15,147 nucleotides of DNA from Ignavibacteriaceae bacterium (GCA_031292465.1 JARLHB010000122.1:1-15147), one strand, 5' to 3'; shown: positions 1 through 8,753, numbered from the stretch's first letter. Translations and numbers: made by a program. Notes: generated by a model not told the origin, from the letters alone.

Positions 1-181
1 AATGCATCAGCTGCAATTTCCAATTATAGTGGCATTTCTAATTCACTTACCTGTTTTTATTCTTATTAGAAATTTGAGAAAATACTTTAGGGTCTTAAAA
101 TTTTCATTATTTTGTAGTTTTTTTAAACCTTTAACCAAACAGTATTGACTAAGATAGAAAATAAAACAATTAATAAGCGGT

Positions 182-2992
182 ATGAAAAAGAGTTATATAC
201 TATTTATCATCTTATTTGCATGTATTAACTTGTTTCCACAAACATACACTGTAAGGGGTATTGTATCTGATGCATCTAACAAAAAGATTTTAGAGGGGGC
301 TAATATAACGCTGTCCCGCCAGTCTGATACAAAACCACGAGGGGCAATAACTGATAACCACGGCAGATTTTATTTTGATGCATTGAAATCCGGGAAATAT
401 ATATTAAAAATAACCTACGTAGGATATAGCGATTATCAAAAAGATATTCAAATAAAAGATAACCATATTGATTTGAACACAATATATTTGTCATCTCAGG
501 GCGTTCGCATGGGAGAGGTTGAAGTAACTGCTGATCCTACCCAAATTGTTCTGAAGAGCGACACTGCTGAATACAATGCCGGAGCTTTTAAAACCAATAA
601 AGATGCGCTTGCCCAGGATCTACTTGCAAAAATGCCCGGAATCACCGTACAAAATGGAAAAGTGCAGGCACAGGGCGAGGATGTTGTAAAAGTGTTAGTT
701 GACGGAAAAGAATTTTTTGGCAACGACCCGAATGCCGCTTTGAAAAACCTTCCGGCTGAAGTAGTGGAAAAAATTCAGGTTTATGACCGGCAGAGTGATC
801 AGTCAGAATTTACCGGATTTGATGATGGCAATACTAATAAAACAATAAATATTGTAACAAGAATAAAGGATAAGAGCGGTACATTCGGCAGGATTTCCGG
901 GGGATATGGAGATGACCAAAGGTATTCTGCAGGCGGAGACATCAACTTTTTTAACAATAACCGCAGAATTTCAATTATTACTCAGGTAAATAACACTAAT
1001 CAGCAAAATTTTTCTACCGAAGATCTGCTTGGTATTATGTCCGGATCAGGGCGATCATTCAACCGGCCCATGGGCGGAGGGGGTGGCGGAGGTGGAAGAG
1101 GCGGTTCGATGGGCGGCCCTGGCGGGGGTCCGGGTGGCGCAAGTATCTCAAATTTTCTTGTAAATCAGTCCACCGGGCTAACACAAACTAAAGCTTTCGG
1201 ACTGAATTATTCAGATAAATTAGGCAATAAAGTTGATATTTCCGGCAGCTATTTTTTCAATTACACAAGCAATGATGCAGAATCTTCCACAAACCGGAAT
1301 TATTTTCTTTCTTCGGAAGATGCACAGGCGTACAATGCAACTAATTCCGGCATAACAAAGAATACTAATAACCGGTTTAATATGCGGCTTAACTACCAGA
1401 TAGATTCATCAAACTCTATTTTATTTAACCCGTCTTTTACAAGTCAGTTAAATAACGGTTCAAGCAAAGTTTCCGGTATTTCTACTTCCGGCGCTGATTT
1501 ATTAAATACTTCCGAGAATTTATTTAAATCGAATCTTACGGCAATTAATTCATCTAATGACTTATTAATCCGGCATAAATTTGAGGCTACAGGCAGAACA
1601 ATTTCTTTAATGCTAAACGGCACATTCACCCAAAATACAGGAAATAACAATCTTAATGCTGAAGATAAATATTATTCCGGTACTTTAAGCTCTGATACTA
1701 CTTATCAAACATCTAATTTGATGAAGCATGGTTTTAATTCTTCAGCCAACCTGGTATATACCGAGCCTATAAATTCATTCAGTTTATTAGAATTTAATTC
1801 AAGGGTTTATTATTCCGATAATTATAGCGATCAGAAGGCTTATGATGCATTAAATGGTAATAATACGCTTATAGATTCTTTGAGTAATGTTTATAAAGAA
1901 ACATATAAATCTCAGAGTTTTGGAACCGGTTACAGGTTCAAACTTAACAGCTTGTCTTTCGCGGCAAATGTTAATTATAACGTAGCCGAACTTAATAACA
2001 ACCAGACTTTCCCAAGTTCCGGTCAGATTGGAAGGACATTCCGTTCTGTATTGCCTTCATTTTTTCTCCGTTATTTCGTTTCCAGAAATAACAATCTTCG
2101 TTTATCATACTCAACAAATAATGATGCCCCAAGTATTGACCAGTTACAAAACGTGCTGAATAATTCCAATACTACCCAATTAAGTATCGGTAACCCGAAT
2201 TTAGGTCAGGATTATAAACATTCGCTTACTCTTCGTTATATTCAAACAAATACAGATCATACAAATTCGTTTTTTATAATGCTGGGTGCATCCGCCATTC
2301 AAAATTATATAGGCAATAAGACCATAATTGCAGACAAAGACACAATAAATTATAACAATATAATTTTGAAACCCGGGACAAAGTTATCCATCCCTGAAAA
2401 CCTCGACGGTTATGTAAATTTACATTCATTTGTTTCTTACGGTCTGCCGGTTGGTTTTTTAAAATCAAACTTAAATTTTAATGCAAATGTATCTTACTCC
2501 CGCACGCCAAGCATAATAAATGATTTGGCAAACTATGCAAATTCAGGCACATACGGCTTAGGATTAGTTTTAGGAAGTAATATCAGTGAGAAAGTCGATT
2601 TTACTCTTTCAACTTCCAGCAGTTATAATCATGTAATAAATACTTCAACTGTAGGAACAAACAGCAATTATTTCACTCAAAATTCGTCATTCAATTTCTA
2701 TTGGCGTTTTTGGTCAGGTTTTGTATTCCAGAATGAACTAAATGACCAGTATAACGGCAATGTATCTGTGGCAGAGAAGAAAAATACACTAATCTGGAAT
2801 ATGAGCATGGGCATTAAAGTCTTAAAAAATGATAATGGTGAAATTCGGTTTACGGCAAACGATGTGTTGAATCAGAATGTTAGTCAGCAGCATAATGTTA
2901 CCGACACATACACCGAAGATGTTAAGACAAATGTACTGGGAAGATATTATCTACTATCTTTCATCTATAATGTACGGGTCTTTAATTATTAG
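182..2992 (+). CDS. Outer-membrane beta-barrel protein with carboxypeptidase-regulatory-like N-terminal domain (TonB-receptor-like)
   Basis: A 936-residue secreted protein. Residues 1-20 are a typical signal peptide: Lys-Lys, then a hydrophobic stretch ending near FPQ. Residues about 24-105 resemble the CarboxypepD_reg-like domain (VRGIVSDASNKK, then TYVGYSDY). Residues about 130-228 look like a TonB-receptor plug (LLAKMPGITVQNG, VLVDGKEFFG, VEKIQVYDR). The remaining ~700 residues are Asn/Ser/Tyr-rich alternating strands, as in the 'outer membrane protein beta-barrel family' of Bacteroidota, and the protein ends in aromatic-rich strands. A glycine-rich insert lies at residues 298-319. I see no TonB box and no SusD-like partner downstream, so import of a particular substrate cannot be claimed. 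The gene stands alone and faces the acetyltransferase at 3042-3641 tail to tail. It starts at ATG 182 without a clear Shine-Dalgarno and stops with TAG. The family call is firm; the ligand is unknown. Confidence 0.88.
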   Translation: MKKSYILFIILFACINLFPQTYTVRGIVSDASNKKILEGANITLSRQSDTKPRGAITDNHGRFYFDALKSGKYILKITYVGYSDYQKDIQIKDNHIDLNTIYLSSQGVRMGEVEVTADPTQIVLKSDTAEYNAGAFKTNKDALAQDLLAKMPGITVQNGKVQAQGEDVVKVLVDGKEFFGNDPNAALKNLPAEVVEKIQVYDRQSDQSEFTGFDDGNTNKTINIVTRIKDKSGTFGRISGGYGDDQRYSAGGDINFFNNNRRISIITQVNNTNQQNFSTEDLLGIMSGSGRSFNRPMGGGGGGGGRGGSMGGPGGGPGGASISNFLVNQSTGLTQTKAFGLNYSDKLGNKVDISGSYFFNYTSNDAESSTNRNYFLSSEDAQAYNATNSGITKNTNNRFNMRLNYQIDSSNSILFNPSFTSQLNNGSSKVSGISTSGADLLNTSENLFKSNLTAINSSNDLLIRHKFEATGRTISLMLNGTFTQNTGNNNLNAEDKYYSGTLSSDTTYQTSNLMKHGFNSSANLVYTEPINSFSLLEFNSRVYYSDNYSDQKAYDALNGNNTLIDSLSNVYKETYKSQSFGTGYRFKLNSLSFAANVNYNVAELNNNQTFPSSGQIGRTFRSVLPSFFLRYFVSRNNNLRLSYSTNNDAPSIDQLQNVLNNSNTTQLSIGNPNLGQDYKHSLTLRYIQTNTDHTNSFFIMLGASAIQNYIGNKTIIADKDTINYNNIILKPGTKLSIPENLDGYVNLHSFVSYGLPVGFLKSNLNFNANVSYSRTPSIINDLANYANSGTYGLGLVLGSNISEKVDFTLSTSSSYNHVINTSTVGTNSNYFTQNSSFNFYWRFWSGFVFQNELNDQYNGNVSVAEKKNTLIWNMSMGIKVLKNDNGEIRFTANDVLNQNVSQQHNVTDTYTEDVKTNVLGRYYLLSFIYNVRVFNY
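1073..1138 (+). repeat. Glycine-rich low-complexity tract inside the outer-membrane protein
   Basis: Twenty-two codons encode residues 298-319 of the receptor-like protein, nearly all Gly with a few Pro, Ser, Arg and Met (GGGGGGGGRGGSMGGPGG and onward). The tract is locally GC-rich (GGN codons) inside an otherwise AT-rich gene. It sits shortly after the plug-like region, in what is probably an exposed loop between early barrel strands. Such tracts are also seen in related Bacteroidota barrel proteins, so this is probably a flexible loop and not an insertion. Confidence 0.8.
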
Positions 2993-3041
2993 TAAATCAA
3001 CGAGTTAGATTAAAAGCTGCCGGGTTAAGGTCAAAATTCAA

Positions 3042-3641
3042 TTAGATATAATACCTCATAATTGGCCTCATTTTGGACCTTCTCCCGGCGACTTCAAATC
3101 CAGCTTTTTCAAACGAAGATGGTATGCCTGTCCATGCAAATGCAGCCGGTATGTTTGGCCCGTAAGGTTCCTGTGGATATGCCTCTACAATTTTTGCCCC
3201 CTTTGACTTGCAGAATTCTATAACAGCCTTAAGTAATTCTTTTGATATACCTTTCCTTCTGAATTCTTTCACTATAAAGATGCAGCTAACCGACCATACC
3301 GGTTTATCATCAATTCTGCTTAGTATTTTGGAATTTTCCAGGCGGATAAATGTTTCCCTTGGCGCTACCGAGCACCAGGCAATGGGCTTGTTATCATAAT
3401 ATGCAAGAATTCCGGGCACTTCACTGGAATTAACTATCTTTTTCATAGCGCTTTTATTTGCATCGCCTTTTTGTTTGACAAATTGAGACTTTTTTAACCG
3501 CCATGACATGCACCAGCAGCCCCCGCACGCTCCCCTCTCTCCGAATAATATTTCTAAATCCTTCCATCTTTCCATTGTTAAAGGATGGAATGTAAGTTTT
3601 TCTCTATCTACAACAAGTAAGTCTGCTATTTTCTTCGGCAT
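3042..3641 (-). CDS. GNAT family N-acetyltransferase
   Basis: A 199-residue soluble protein of the GNAT fold, which transfers an acyl group from acyl-CoA to an amine. The acetyl-CoA-binding motif A is at residues 117-136: strand VSCIFIVKEF followed by the pyrophosphate loop RRKGIS (128-133) and helix LLKAVIEF. The C-terminal FEKAGFEVAGRRS (177-189) matches the usual late GNAT strand-helix element. An unusual N-terminal Cys/Trp cluster (Cys39, Cys42, Cys44 in GACGGCWCMSW) is present; I infer a structural or metal role only weakly. The ATG at 3641 has GAGG seven bases upstream, which supports this start. It is convergent with the receptor gene (49-bp gap) and separated by about 250 bp from the operon to its right, so it looks monocistronic. 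Its substrate cannot be told from the sequence. Confidence 0.85.
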   Translation of the reverse strand: MPKKIADLLVVDREKLTFHPLTMERWKDLEILFGERGACGGCWCMSWRLKKSQFVKQKGDANKSAMKKIVNSSEVPGILAYYDNKPIAWCSVAPRETFIRLENSKILSRIDDKPVWSVSCIFIVKEFRRKGISKELLKAVIEFCKSKGAKIVEAYPQEPYGPNIPAAFAWTGIPSSFEKAGFEVAGRRSKMRPIMRYYI

Positions 3642-3894
3642 TATTCAGCCTCAATTTTTGCTGTAAACTTAAACATTCTGTCGGCACAAGTAAATAATTT
3701 TCATGGAATATATTAGGGCTTACATTTAAAATATTTCTGTACTGTTAGAATAATCAATTTTAATAAACGGGACTCTCACAGCACAGGAAATAATTTTTAT
3801 TTATGGATTGAATTGATAAAGATAAACCCTGCCCCAATGCCAAAATACTGATTTATATAAACAAATAACCGAACTGTCCTGTTCTTAAAAAAAC

Positions 3895-4593
3895 TTAAAC
3901 TACCCATCCAACGGGATCAACAATTTTTTTTACTTCATTAATTATTTCTTCTTCTATTATTGAAAGTTCCTGTATGGCGTTATTATTGCAAGAATGATCT
4001 TTTAAATATTTGGGGAAATCATCATTGCGGAAAAATGAAATAATCTAAATAGCGTTATTTTTAAAAGAATCACTTAAGGTTTGCATCAGGCCATTCATTC
4101 CGAACAAAAATGTAACTGACGCATGAGAATTTTTTAATTCAGCATTGTTTTTAGAACAGAACGTATTTATAATAAAGCCCCGTTTTTGCTGGCCGATAAT
4201 AAGCATCAACTCATACTTCATATGTAAAAAGACACCCGCTAAACTTGTATTCATTATCCTGTTCCAATAGTCAAGCGAACAGTCAACAATATTTGTATGA
4301 AAATTTGGGAGCGAAAAATTATTAATAAAACAATCAAAGTTGCCGAAGGAAGAAAAAGCCTTATAAACGGAGTCTTCAACAAAGTATGCATCTCTGCTGT
4401 CCACACGCATTACCTGCAGTTCCTTTGCTTTGCCGGAAATTTTTTTCTCAATCTTTTCCAAAGTTTCCTGACTGGGGTCAGTCAGGAATAACTTTGTATT
4501 AGAATCTGCAAAAGAATTTGCAAGCTTTTGCCCAATTTCAGATGACAAACCGCAAATGAAAATTGTTCTGATGTTTTTTCCTTCAGCAACCAT
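3895..4593 (-). pseudogene. Short-chain dehydrogenase-like gene interrupted by in-frame TAG
   Basis: The reading frame opens at ATG 4593 with GGAGG nine bases upstream, 20 bp after the inositol-phosphate synthase stop, so it was the last gene of the operon. It encodes 182 residues of a Rossmann SDR fold: GLSSEIG (15-21) replaces TGxxxGxG, NNFS (91-94) replaces NNAG, and Asn115 fits the catalytic Asn. It then meets TAG at 4045-4047. The same frame continues for 49 more sense codons (IISFFRNDDF to DPVGWVV) to a TAA at 3895-3897, giving a ~232-residue total close to normal SDR length. The stop falls where SDRs usually have the 'I-[RK]-V-N' strand, so one AAG-to-TAG change would explain it. The catalytic Tyr and Lys are also lost (Ser159 and Leu163 by alignment on the NGL motif). 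It is most likely a decayed or non-catalytic SDR. A truncated but expressed 182-residue protein (4045-4593) remains possible. Confidence 0.6.
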
Positions 4594-4613
4594 TGATATA
4601 TACCTCCATACAT

Positions 4614-5960
4614 TTAAGCCGTTAAATGCTCTAAATCCCTTGCTGACTCCAGTGCTTCATTTTCAAGATGGGATATAGGTGCTTCACCTTTCATAACTCT
4701 TAATGTATTTTTTAACTTCATTAACTGAATGAATAAATCATGCTCGGGTACTTTATCTGTAGCATGCATAGGACTCTTAAGATAAAATGAGAGCCAGTCC
4801 TGAATACCTTTAAATCCTGTTCTGTTTGCCAAGTCCATAAATATTACAAGATCCAGCACAATGGGAGCAGCAAGGATTGAATCCCTGCATAAGAAATTTA
4901 CTTTAAGCTGCATAGGGTAGCCCATCCATCCGAATATGTCTATATTATCCCATCCTTCTTTATTGTCCCCGCGCGGCGGATAGTAATTAATTCTTACCTG
5001 ATGACAATAATGAGCATAAAGTTCAGGATATAATTCTGGCTGAAGTATAAAATCAAGCACGGAAAGCTTGCTTACTTCTTTTGTTTTAAATGACTGTGGA
5101 TCATCCAGGACTTCACCATCTCTGTTGCCAAGTATGTTTGTAGAAAACCATCCGTTAAGGCCTAACATTCTTGCTTTCAGCATAGGAGCTATAACTGTTT
5201 TCATTAAAGTCTGCCCGGTTTTAAAGTCTTTACCGGCTACAGGAACGCCCTGTTTGTCTGCAAACTCCAAAATTGCAGGTATATCTACCGTAAGGTTTGG
5301 AGCACCATTAATAAACGGCACACCTTCTGCAATAGCAGCATATGCATATAGCATACTTGGAGCAACATCTGTATGATTCTCTTTCATCCCCTGTTCAAAA
5401 CTTTGCAATGACTGATGTACTTCACTCTGTTTAATGTATATCTCTGTGCTTGCACACCATACTACAACAAGTCTTTCAAGATGGTTTTGCGCTTTAAAAT
5501 TTCGTATATCCTGACGGATTTGTTCCATAAGTTCATATTTATTTTTACCTTCTTTTATGCAAGTCCCTTTTAATCTTTTTACATAATAGCTGTCAAAAAC
5601 TCCGGGCATAGCTTCAATAGACTCTAATTCTTTAGCAACGGAATCTATGTCTTTATCCTCAAATACTTTCGCTTCTTTAGCGGCATCATAACAGTTTCCA
5701 CCACGGATATCCCAACCGCCGATAACAAAATCTTTTGGATCTGCAAGTGAAATAAAATCTTTAATTAACGGGAAATTGTTTTTATTCCTTTCCCCGATTC
5801 TGATTGTGGCAAGCTGTGTTAATGAACCGATTGGTTTGCCGTAACCATGTGTTACATTTAGAACTCCTGCAACAAATGTGGTTGAAACAGCTCCATTTAT
5901 ACCGACAATTAATACACCCAATTTACCATTAGCTGGTAATATTTCTTGTGCATTTTTCAT
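4614..5960 (-). CDS. ino1: myo-Inositol-1-phosphate synthase
   Basis: A cytosolic NAD-dependent enzyme that isomerises D-glucose 6-phosphate to myo-inositol phosphate, the first committed step of inositol synthesis. The 448-residue product has the family landmarks: N-terminal Rossmann loop (GVLIVGINGAVSTTF), GKDFKTGQTLMKT, NILGNRDGEVL followed by FKTKEVSK, and the C-terminal PMQLKVNFLCRDSILAAP block. The frame is open up to position 6005, but the ATG at 5960 is chosen because AAGGAG lies five bases before it and the protein then begins a few residues before the Rossmann strand. The upstream HAD gene ends 84 bp away, the largest gap in the operon. It anchors the interpretation of the whole cluster as inositol-related, since MIPS genes beside a CDP-alcohol phosphatidyltransferase are also found in Bacteroides inositol-lipid loci. 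Confidence 0.95.
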   Translation of the reverse strand: MKNAQEILPANGKLGVLIVGINGAVSTTFVAGVLNVTHGYGKPIGSLTQLATIRIGERNKNNFPLIKDFISLADPKDFVIGGWDIRGGNCYDAAKEAKVFEDKDIDSVAKELESIEAMPGVFDSYYVKRLKGTCIKEGKNKYELMEQIRQDIRNFKAQNHLERLVVVWCASTEIYIKQSEVHQSLQSFEQGMKENHTDVAPSMLYAYAAIAEGVPFINGAPNLTVDIPAILEFADKQGVPVAGKDFKTGQTLMKTVIAPMLKARMLGLNGWFSTNILGNRDGEVLDDPQSFKTKEVSKLSVLDFILQPELYPELYAHYCHQVRINYYPPRGDNKEGWDNIDIFGWMGYPMQLKVNFLCRDSILAAPIVLDLVIFMDLANRTGFKGIQDWLSFYLKSPMHATDKVPEHDLFIQLMKLKNTLRVMKGEAPISHLENEALESARDLEHLTA

Positions 5961-5965
5961 ATTAT

Positions 5966-5971
5966 CTCCTT
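5966..5971 (-). promoter_or_regulatory. Ribosome binding site deciding the start of inositol-phosphate synthase
   Basis: AAGGAG on the minus strand, five bases before ATG 5960. It is the strongest Shine-Dalgarno in the operon and argues against the in-frame upstream start at 6005, which would place this site inside the coding sequence. Just upstream lies a small inverted repeat (AGAATA, 5-nt loop, TATTCT) that is too weak to call a terminator. Confidence 0.7.
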
Positions 5972-6044
5972 CTAAAATTAGAATATTGGTTATTCTTTTA
6001 AACAATTATTTTATTAATATATTGTTAATTATTTTTTATCGTTT

Positions 6045-6743
6045 TTAAATACTTATTGATTTTATTACATCAACAAGCTTGTTTATTGAATGAACTATTA
6101 TATCTGCATCTGATGTATCATCTGGTTTATTCCAGCTTTTACCATCCAACCAGATAGTTTTACAGCCTATCTTTTTTGCCGGTATAATATCTCTGTCGTA
6201 TGAATCGCCTATAACAATAGCATTTGCAGGGATTGTATTAAGCCAATACAGTGCAACCTGAAGAATATTAGGATCAGGTTTATTTACTTTCACTACAGTC
6301 GAATCAATTATTGCGTCAAAATATTTGTCTATTGAAAGGCTTTTTAAAACCGGTTCAAGGTTGCCATAAAAGTTTGAAACAACTCCCAGTTTATAATTAT
6401 TCTTCAATTGCCTAAGTACATTATCCGTAATTTTTAGTGTCTCTATCACATCCAAATAGCACGAATTAATAACTGAATCTGCCAGACGCGAATATTCGTT
6501 TATCTTCCTCTCATTGTGCAGATATTCAAATTGAAGATTAACCTGATTAGAAAGTGTTGCCATCATATCGTCTTCTTTATGAACACGCTCACTCATCCTT
6601 TTCTCAGCGGCTACATAAGCTTCTTCATACTCTTTTTTTGTAACCGGGACACGGTATTTTTGGTATATCTCCCAGAATTTTTCACTCCAGTGAACACCAT
6701 TGGTATCCAGCGTACCCCCAAAATCAAATAATATTGCTTCCAT
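6045..6743 (-). CDS. HAD-superfamily hydrolase (candidate phosphatase of the inositol pathway)
   Basis: A 232-residue HAD enzyme with a helical cap. Motif I is DFGGTLD (Asp7 nucleophile, but Gly9 where phosphatases usually have a second Asp). Motif II is VVSNF (Ser123), motif III is Lys155 in VNKPDP, and motif IV is VIGDSYDRD (Asp180, Asp184). The nucleophile, Lys and Mg-binding acids are therefore present. A Gly at the +2 position also occurs in some HAD phosphatases such as YihX, so it does not rule out phosphatase activity. Its first 20 bp overlap the 3' end of the UPF0104 gene, and MIPS follows. The context suggests dephosphorylation of an inositol phosphate or a phosphorylated lipid headgroup, which is inference. 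Other HAD activities cannot be excluded. Confidence 0.85.
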   Translation of the reverse strand: MEAILFDFGGTLDTNGVHWSEKFWEIYQKYRVPVTKKEYEEAYVAAEKRMSERVHKEDDMMATLSNQVNLQFEYLHNERKINEYSRLADSVINSCYLDVIETLKITDNVLRQLKNNYKLGVVSNFYGNLEPVLKSLSIDKYFDAIIDSTVVKVNKPDPNILQVALYWLNTIPANAIVIGDSYDRDIIPAKKIGCKTIWLDGKSWNKPDDTSDADIIVHSINKLVDVIKSISI

Positions 6744-7746
6744 CCTCTAATACTTCCTGATATTCTTCTTTGTTAATTTTATTCCCTGATACTGCAATTA
6801 ATATTAAGCCGATGAAAATCCAGAATAGTTCCCTCATCCTATTTACTAATCCAATATAAATTCCGATTCCCGGTACATAGTGCAATAAGCCCAGGGTTAA
6901 ATACAGGCCGCCTTCTTTTACACCTAATTCAAACGGAACAATAAAAAGCAGGTTGGATATTATAGCAGCGCCTGCATTAATAAGGAATGCATCAATAAAA
7001 GTGGGATAGTAACCTATTGCTTTTAATATAAAATAAAATTCCAGCGTGCCAACAAGCCGTGAGGCAAGCTCAAAAATATTTGCCGCAGCAAAACTCTTCT
7101 TCCTTGTCGTAACCAGTTCACTAATATCCTTATCAACATTATTAAGGAACTCTTCTTTGTTATTTACTTTTTCACTAAATCTTTTTAGTATAGGCAGTTT
7201 TACAAAGAACAAGGCGAATGACCTGGTAACGCCATGCTTATAGCCCTTTAGAAATAGGAATACAACTAAGGTAAATACGACAAGACAAATTGACAGCGCT
7301 ATATAAGCTAAATGAGATACAGGCAGAAAGAAGTAAATAGCAATTATGGCTACTATCCAGAATAAAAATGACGAAAGGAAATGCAGCATCAGGTAGGCCA
7401 CTGTTGATGATAAAGAACGGTTAAGCCCTATATCTTTTTTTAAAGCAAGTACCTTAAACGGCTCGCCTCCCAGATGGAAAAACGGCGTCATATAATTAAG
7501 TGCATAACCGCTAATTGTAACAGATAAAACCCTGAAAAAAGAAATATCCTTCCTATTAATTATAATGTTCCAGGCTATAGCATTAAAAAGATAAACAGGA
7601 ATCCATGTCCCAACTATAAGAAGGAAATACCAGCTTGTCTTTTGCAGGTTAAGTACAATTTTGTCAACGCCGAAATCAGCAATCAGGTAAACAAAAAATA
7701 TTAACCCTGCCAGAAGAAAGATGTATTTAATTTTATTATTATTCAT
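6724..7746 (-). CDS. UPF0104 / lysylphosphatidylglycerol-synthase-type transmembrane protein
   Basis: A 340-residue integral membrane protein with about seven to eight hydrophobic segments (near residues 7-24, 40-62, 72-90, 120-140, 145-167, 230-270, 280-300 and 305-321). It carries the family's TPFFHLGGEPFKVL motif (87-100) and the later PFELGVKEGG motif (271-280). This is the membrane (flippase-like) half related to MprF, without the soluble aminoacyltransferase half. Stand-alone members often sit beside glycosyl- or phospholipid-modifying enzymes and are thought to move or present lipid-linked substrates. The start lies 2 bp after the TAG of the oxidoreductase gene and the end overlaps the HAD gene by 20 bp. 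A role in flipping the cluster's lipid product across the inner membrane is an inference from position and family. Confidence 0.85.
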   Translation of the reverse strand: MNNNKIKYIFLLAGLIFFVYLIADFGVDKIVLNLQKTSWYFLLIVGTWIPVYLFNAIAWNIIINRKDISFFRVLSVTISGYALNYMTPFFHLGGEPFKVLALKKDIGLNRSLSSTVAYLMLHFLSSFLFWIVAIIAIYFFLPVSHLAYIALSICLVVFTLVVFLFLKGYKHGVTRSFALFFVKLPILKRFSEKVNNKEEFLNNVDKDISELVTTRKKSFAAANIFELASRLVGTLEFYFILKAIGYYPTFIDAFLINAGAAIISNLLFIVPFELGVKEGGLYLTLGLLHYVPGIGIYIGLVNRMRELFWIFIGLILIAVSGNKINKEEYQEVLEDGSNII

Positions 7747-7748
7747 AA

Positions 7749-8753
7749 CTATCTATTATTTGAATTGGATGATTCATAGCACTTATTTAACAACAAGATT
7801 GACTGGTATGCTTCATCAATCCAATTAATATTTTGCTGATTATTCTTTACAGCATCAAAGAAACGGCGGAACATACTAACGTACTGCAAAGCATAATTCT
7901 TTTTATCCGAAGCGTCCGGAACGGGTATTTCTTCAATGCCTGCGGAACTTGATTTTAATAATTTTGTTCCGCCTTCATAATATATACTACCGTTTTTGCA
8001 GACTAATTTGGCGTCATTATACCTCTTATCTGCAGCCCATGTAACTGTTATTTGCGCTGCCCCTTTGGGAGATTCCAGCACTATTATTGCAGTATCCTCA
8101 CAGTTGTAATCAAGATGTTGAAGTGTTGTAAGGTTAGACATAATCCTAACCGGATTGCCAAGCATCCAGTTAACTAAATACAAATAGTGAATTCCAGTAT
8201 CCACTAATATTCCACCGCCTGTATCTATAGATGCCTTGCGCCATTTATCAGAAAGAGTTTCAAGGCCGGGATCTGCCTGTGTACGGAAAACGTTGAATTG
8301 AAGCAGCGGCCTGCAAAAATCTTCCTGGGAGTCTATAAAAGATTTAAATTCACACCAGATTGGCGAATATTTATATTGATGACAGGGCATAAAAACTATT
8401 GATGAGTTTAATAATTTTTCCCTTATTATTTCAGCTTCTTTTAAGTTAAGCGTAAACGGCTTCTCACATAAAATATTAAGTCCTTTAGCAATACATTTTT
8501 CCAGCATTTCAAAATGATATTGCGGAGGGCATGTTATATCAACAAAATCTATGGCTTCATTATCAAGCAATTCCTCCAATGAATGATAAAACCTGATCGC
8601 CGGGAACTCTTTTTGACTGATCTGAAAATTATTTGGATTCGGCTCAATAGCGGATGTAATTTCAACTTCTCCATTAAAGGAATCATTCTTGTACGCATCC
8701 ATATGGCTTGAACGGGCAATTTTCCCGAAACCAATTATCGCTCCTTTTAACAT
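7749..8753 (-). CDS. Gfo/Idh/MocA family NAD(P)-dependent oxidoreductase
   Basis: A 334-residue cytosolic dehydrogenase. The N-terminal Rossmann domain has IIGFGKIARSSH (Gly8, Gly10, Ala13), and the family's catalytic EKP motif is at residues 97-99 (ILCEKPFTL). The C-terminal alpha/beta domain carries DTGGGILVDTGIHYL, supplying the conserved Asp185 and His189 of the active site. Family members oxidise or reduce a ring or sugar hydroxyl, and inositol 2-dehydrogenase and scyllo-inositol dehydrogenases belong here. The ATG shares one base with the TAA of the phosphatidyltransferase gene (TAATG), and GGAGG sits seven bases upstream, so translation is probably coupled. Beside MIPS and an aminotransferase, an inositol or inositol-phosphate dehydrogenase making a keto-inositol is a reasonable but unproven guess. 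Confidence 0.88.
   Translation of the reverse strand: MLKGAIIGFGKIARSSHMDAYKNDSFNGEVEITSAIEPNPNNFQISQKEFPAIRFYHSLEELLDNEAIDFVDITCPPQYHFEMLEKCIAKGLNILCEKPFTLNLKEAEIIREKLLNSSIVFMPCHQYKYSPIWCEFKSFIDSQEDFCRPLLQFNVFRTQADPGLETLSDKWRKASIDTGGGILVDTGIHYLYLVNWMLGNPVRIMSNLTTLQHLDYNCEDTAIIVLESPKGAAQITVTWAADKRYNDAKLVCKNGSIYYEGGTKLLKSSSAGIEEIPVPDASDKKNYALQYVSMFRRFFDAVKNNQQNINWIDEAYQSILLLNKCYESSNSNNR

Noticed and set aside
2..148. Small plus-strand ORF (48 codons, hydrophobic) at the left edge, and a short open frame 1-69 that could be the tail of an upstream gene
   Set aside because: Both are short, AT-rich and lack a recognisable domain or ribosome binding site. The hydrophobic look is what AT-rich sequence gives by chance. 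Without sequence to the left the 1-69 tail cannot be tested.
3642..3894. Possible small RNA, terminator or gene between the acetyltransferase and the broken SDR gene
   Set aside because: Frames are closed by many stops, there is a T-run after the SDR end on the minus strand but no convincing stem before it, and no tRNA-like or riboswitch-like structure is visible.
4045..4047. Recoding of TAG (for example pyrrolysine or suppressor reading) in the SDR-like gene
   Set aside because: TAG ends other intact genes here, such as the receptor at 2990-2992 and the oxidoreductase at 7749-7751, and no readthrough element is evident. A nonsense mutation is simpler.
5961..6044. Internal promoter or terminator before the inositol-phosphate synthase
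   Set aside because: There is a 6-bp inverted repeat and a TAATTTTA that resembles the Bacteroidota -7 element, but the repeat is short and the element sits too close to the Shine-Dalgarno to give a sensible leader.
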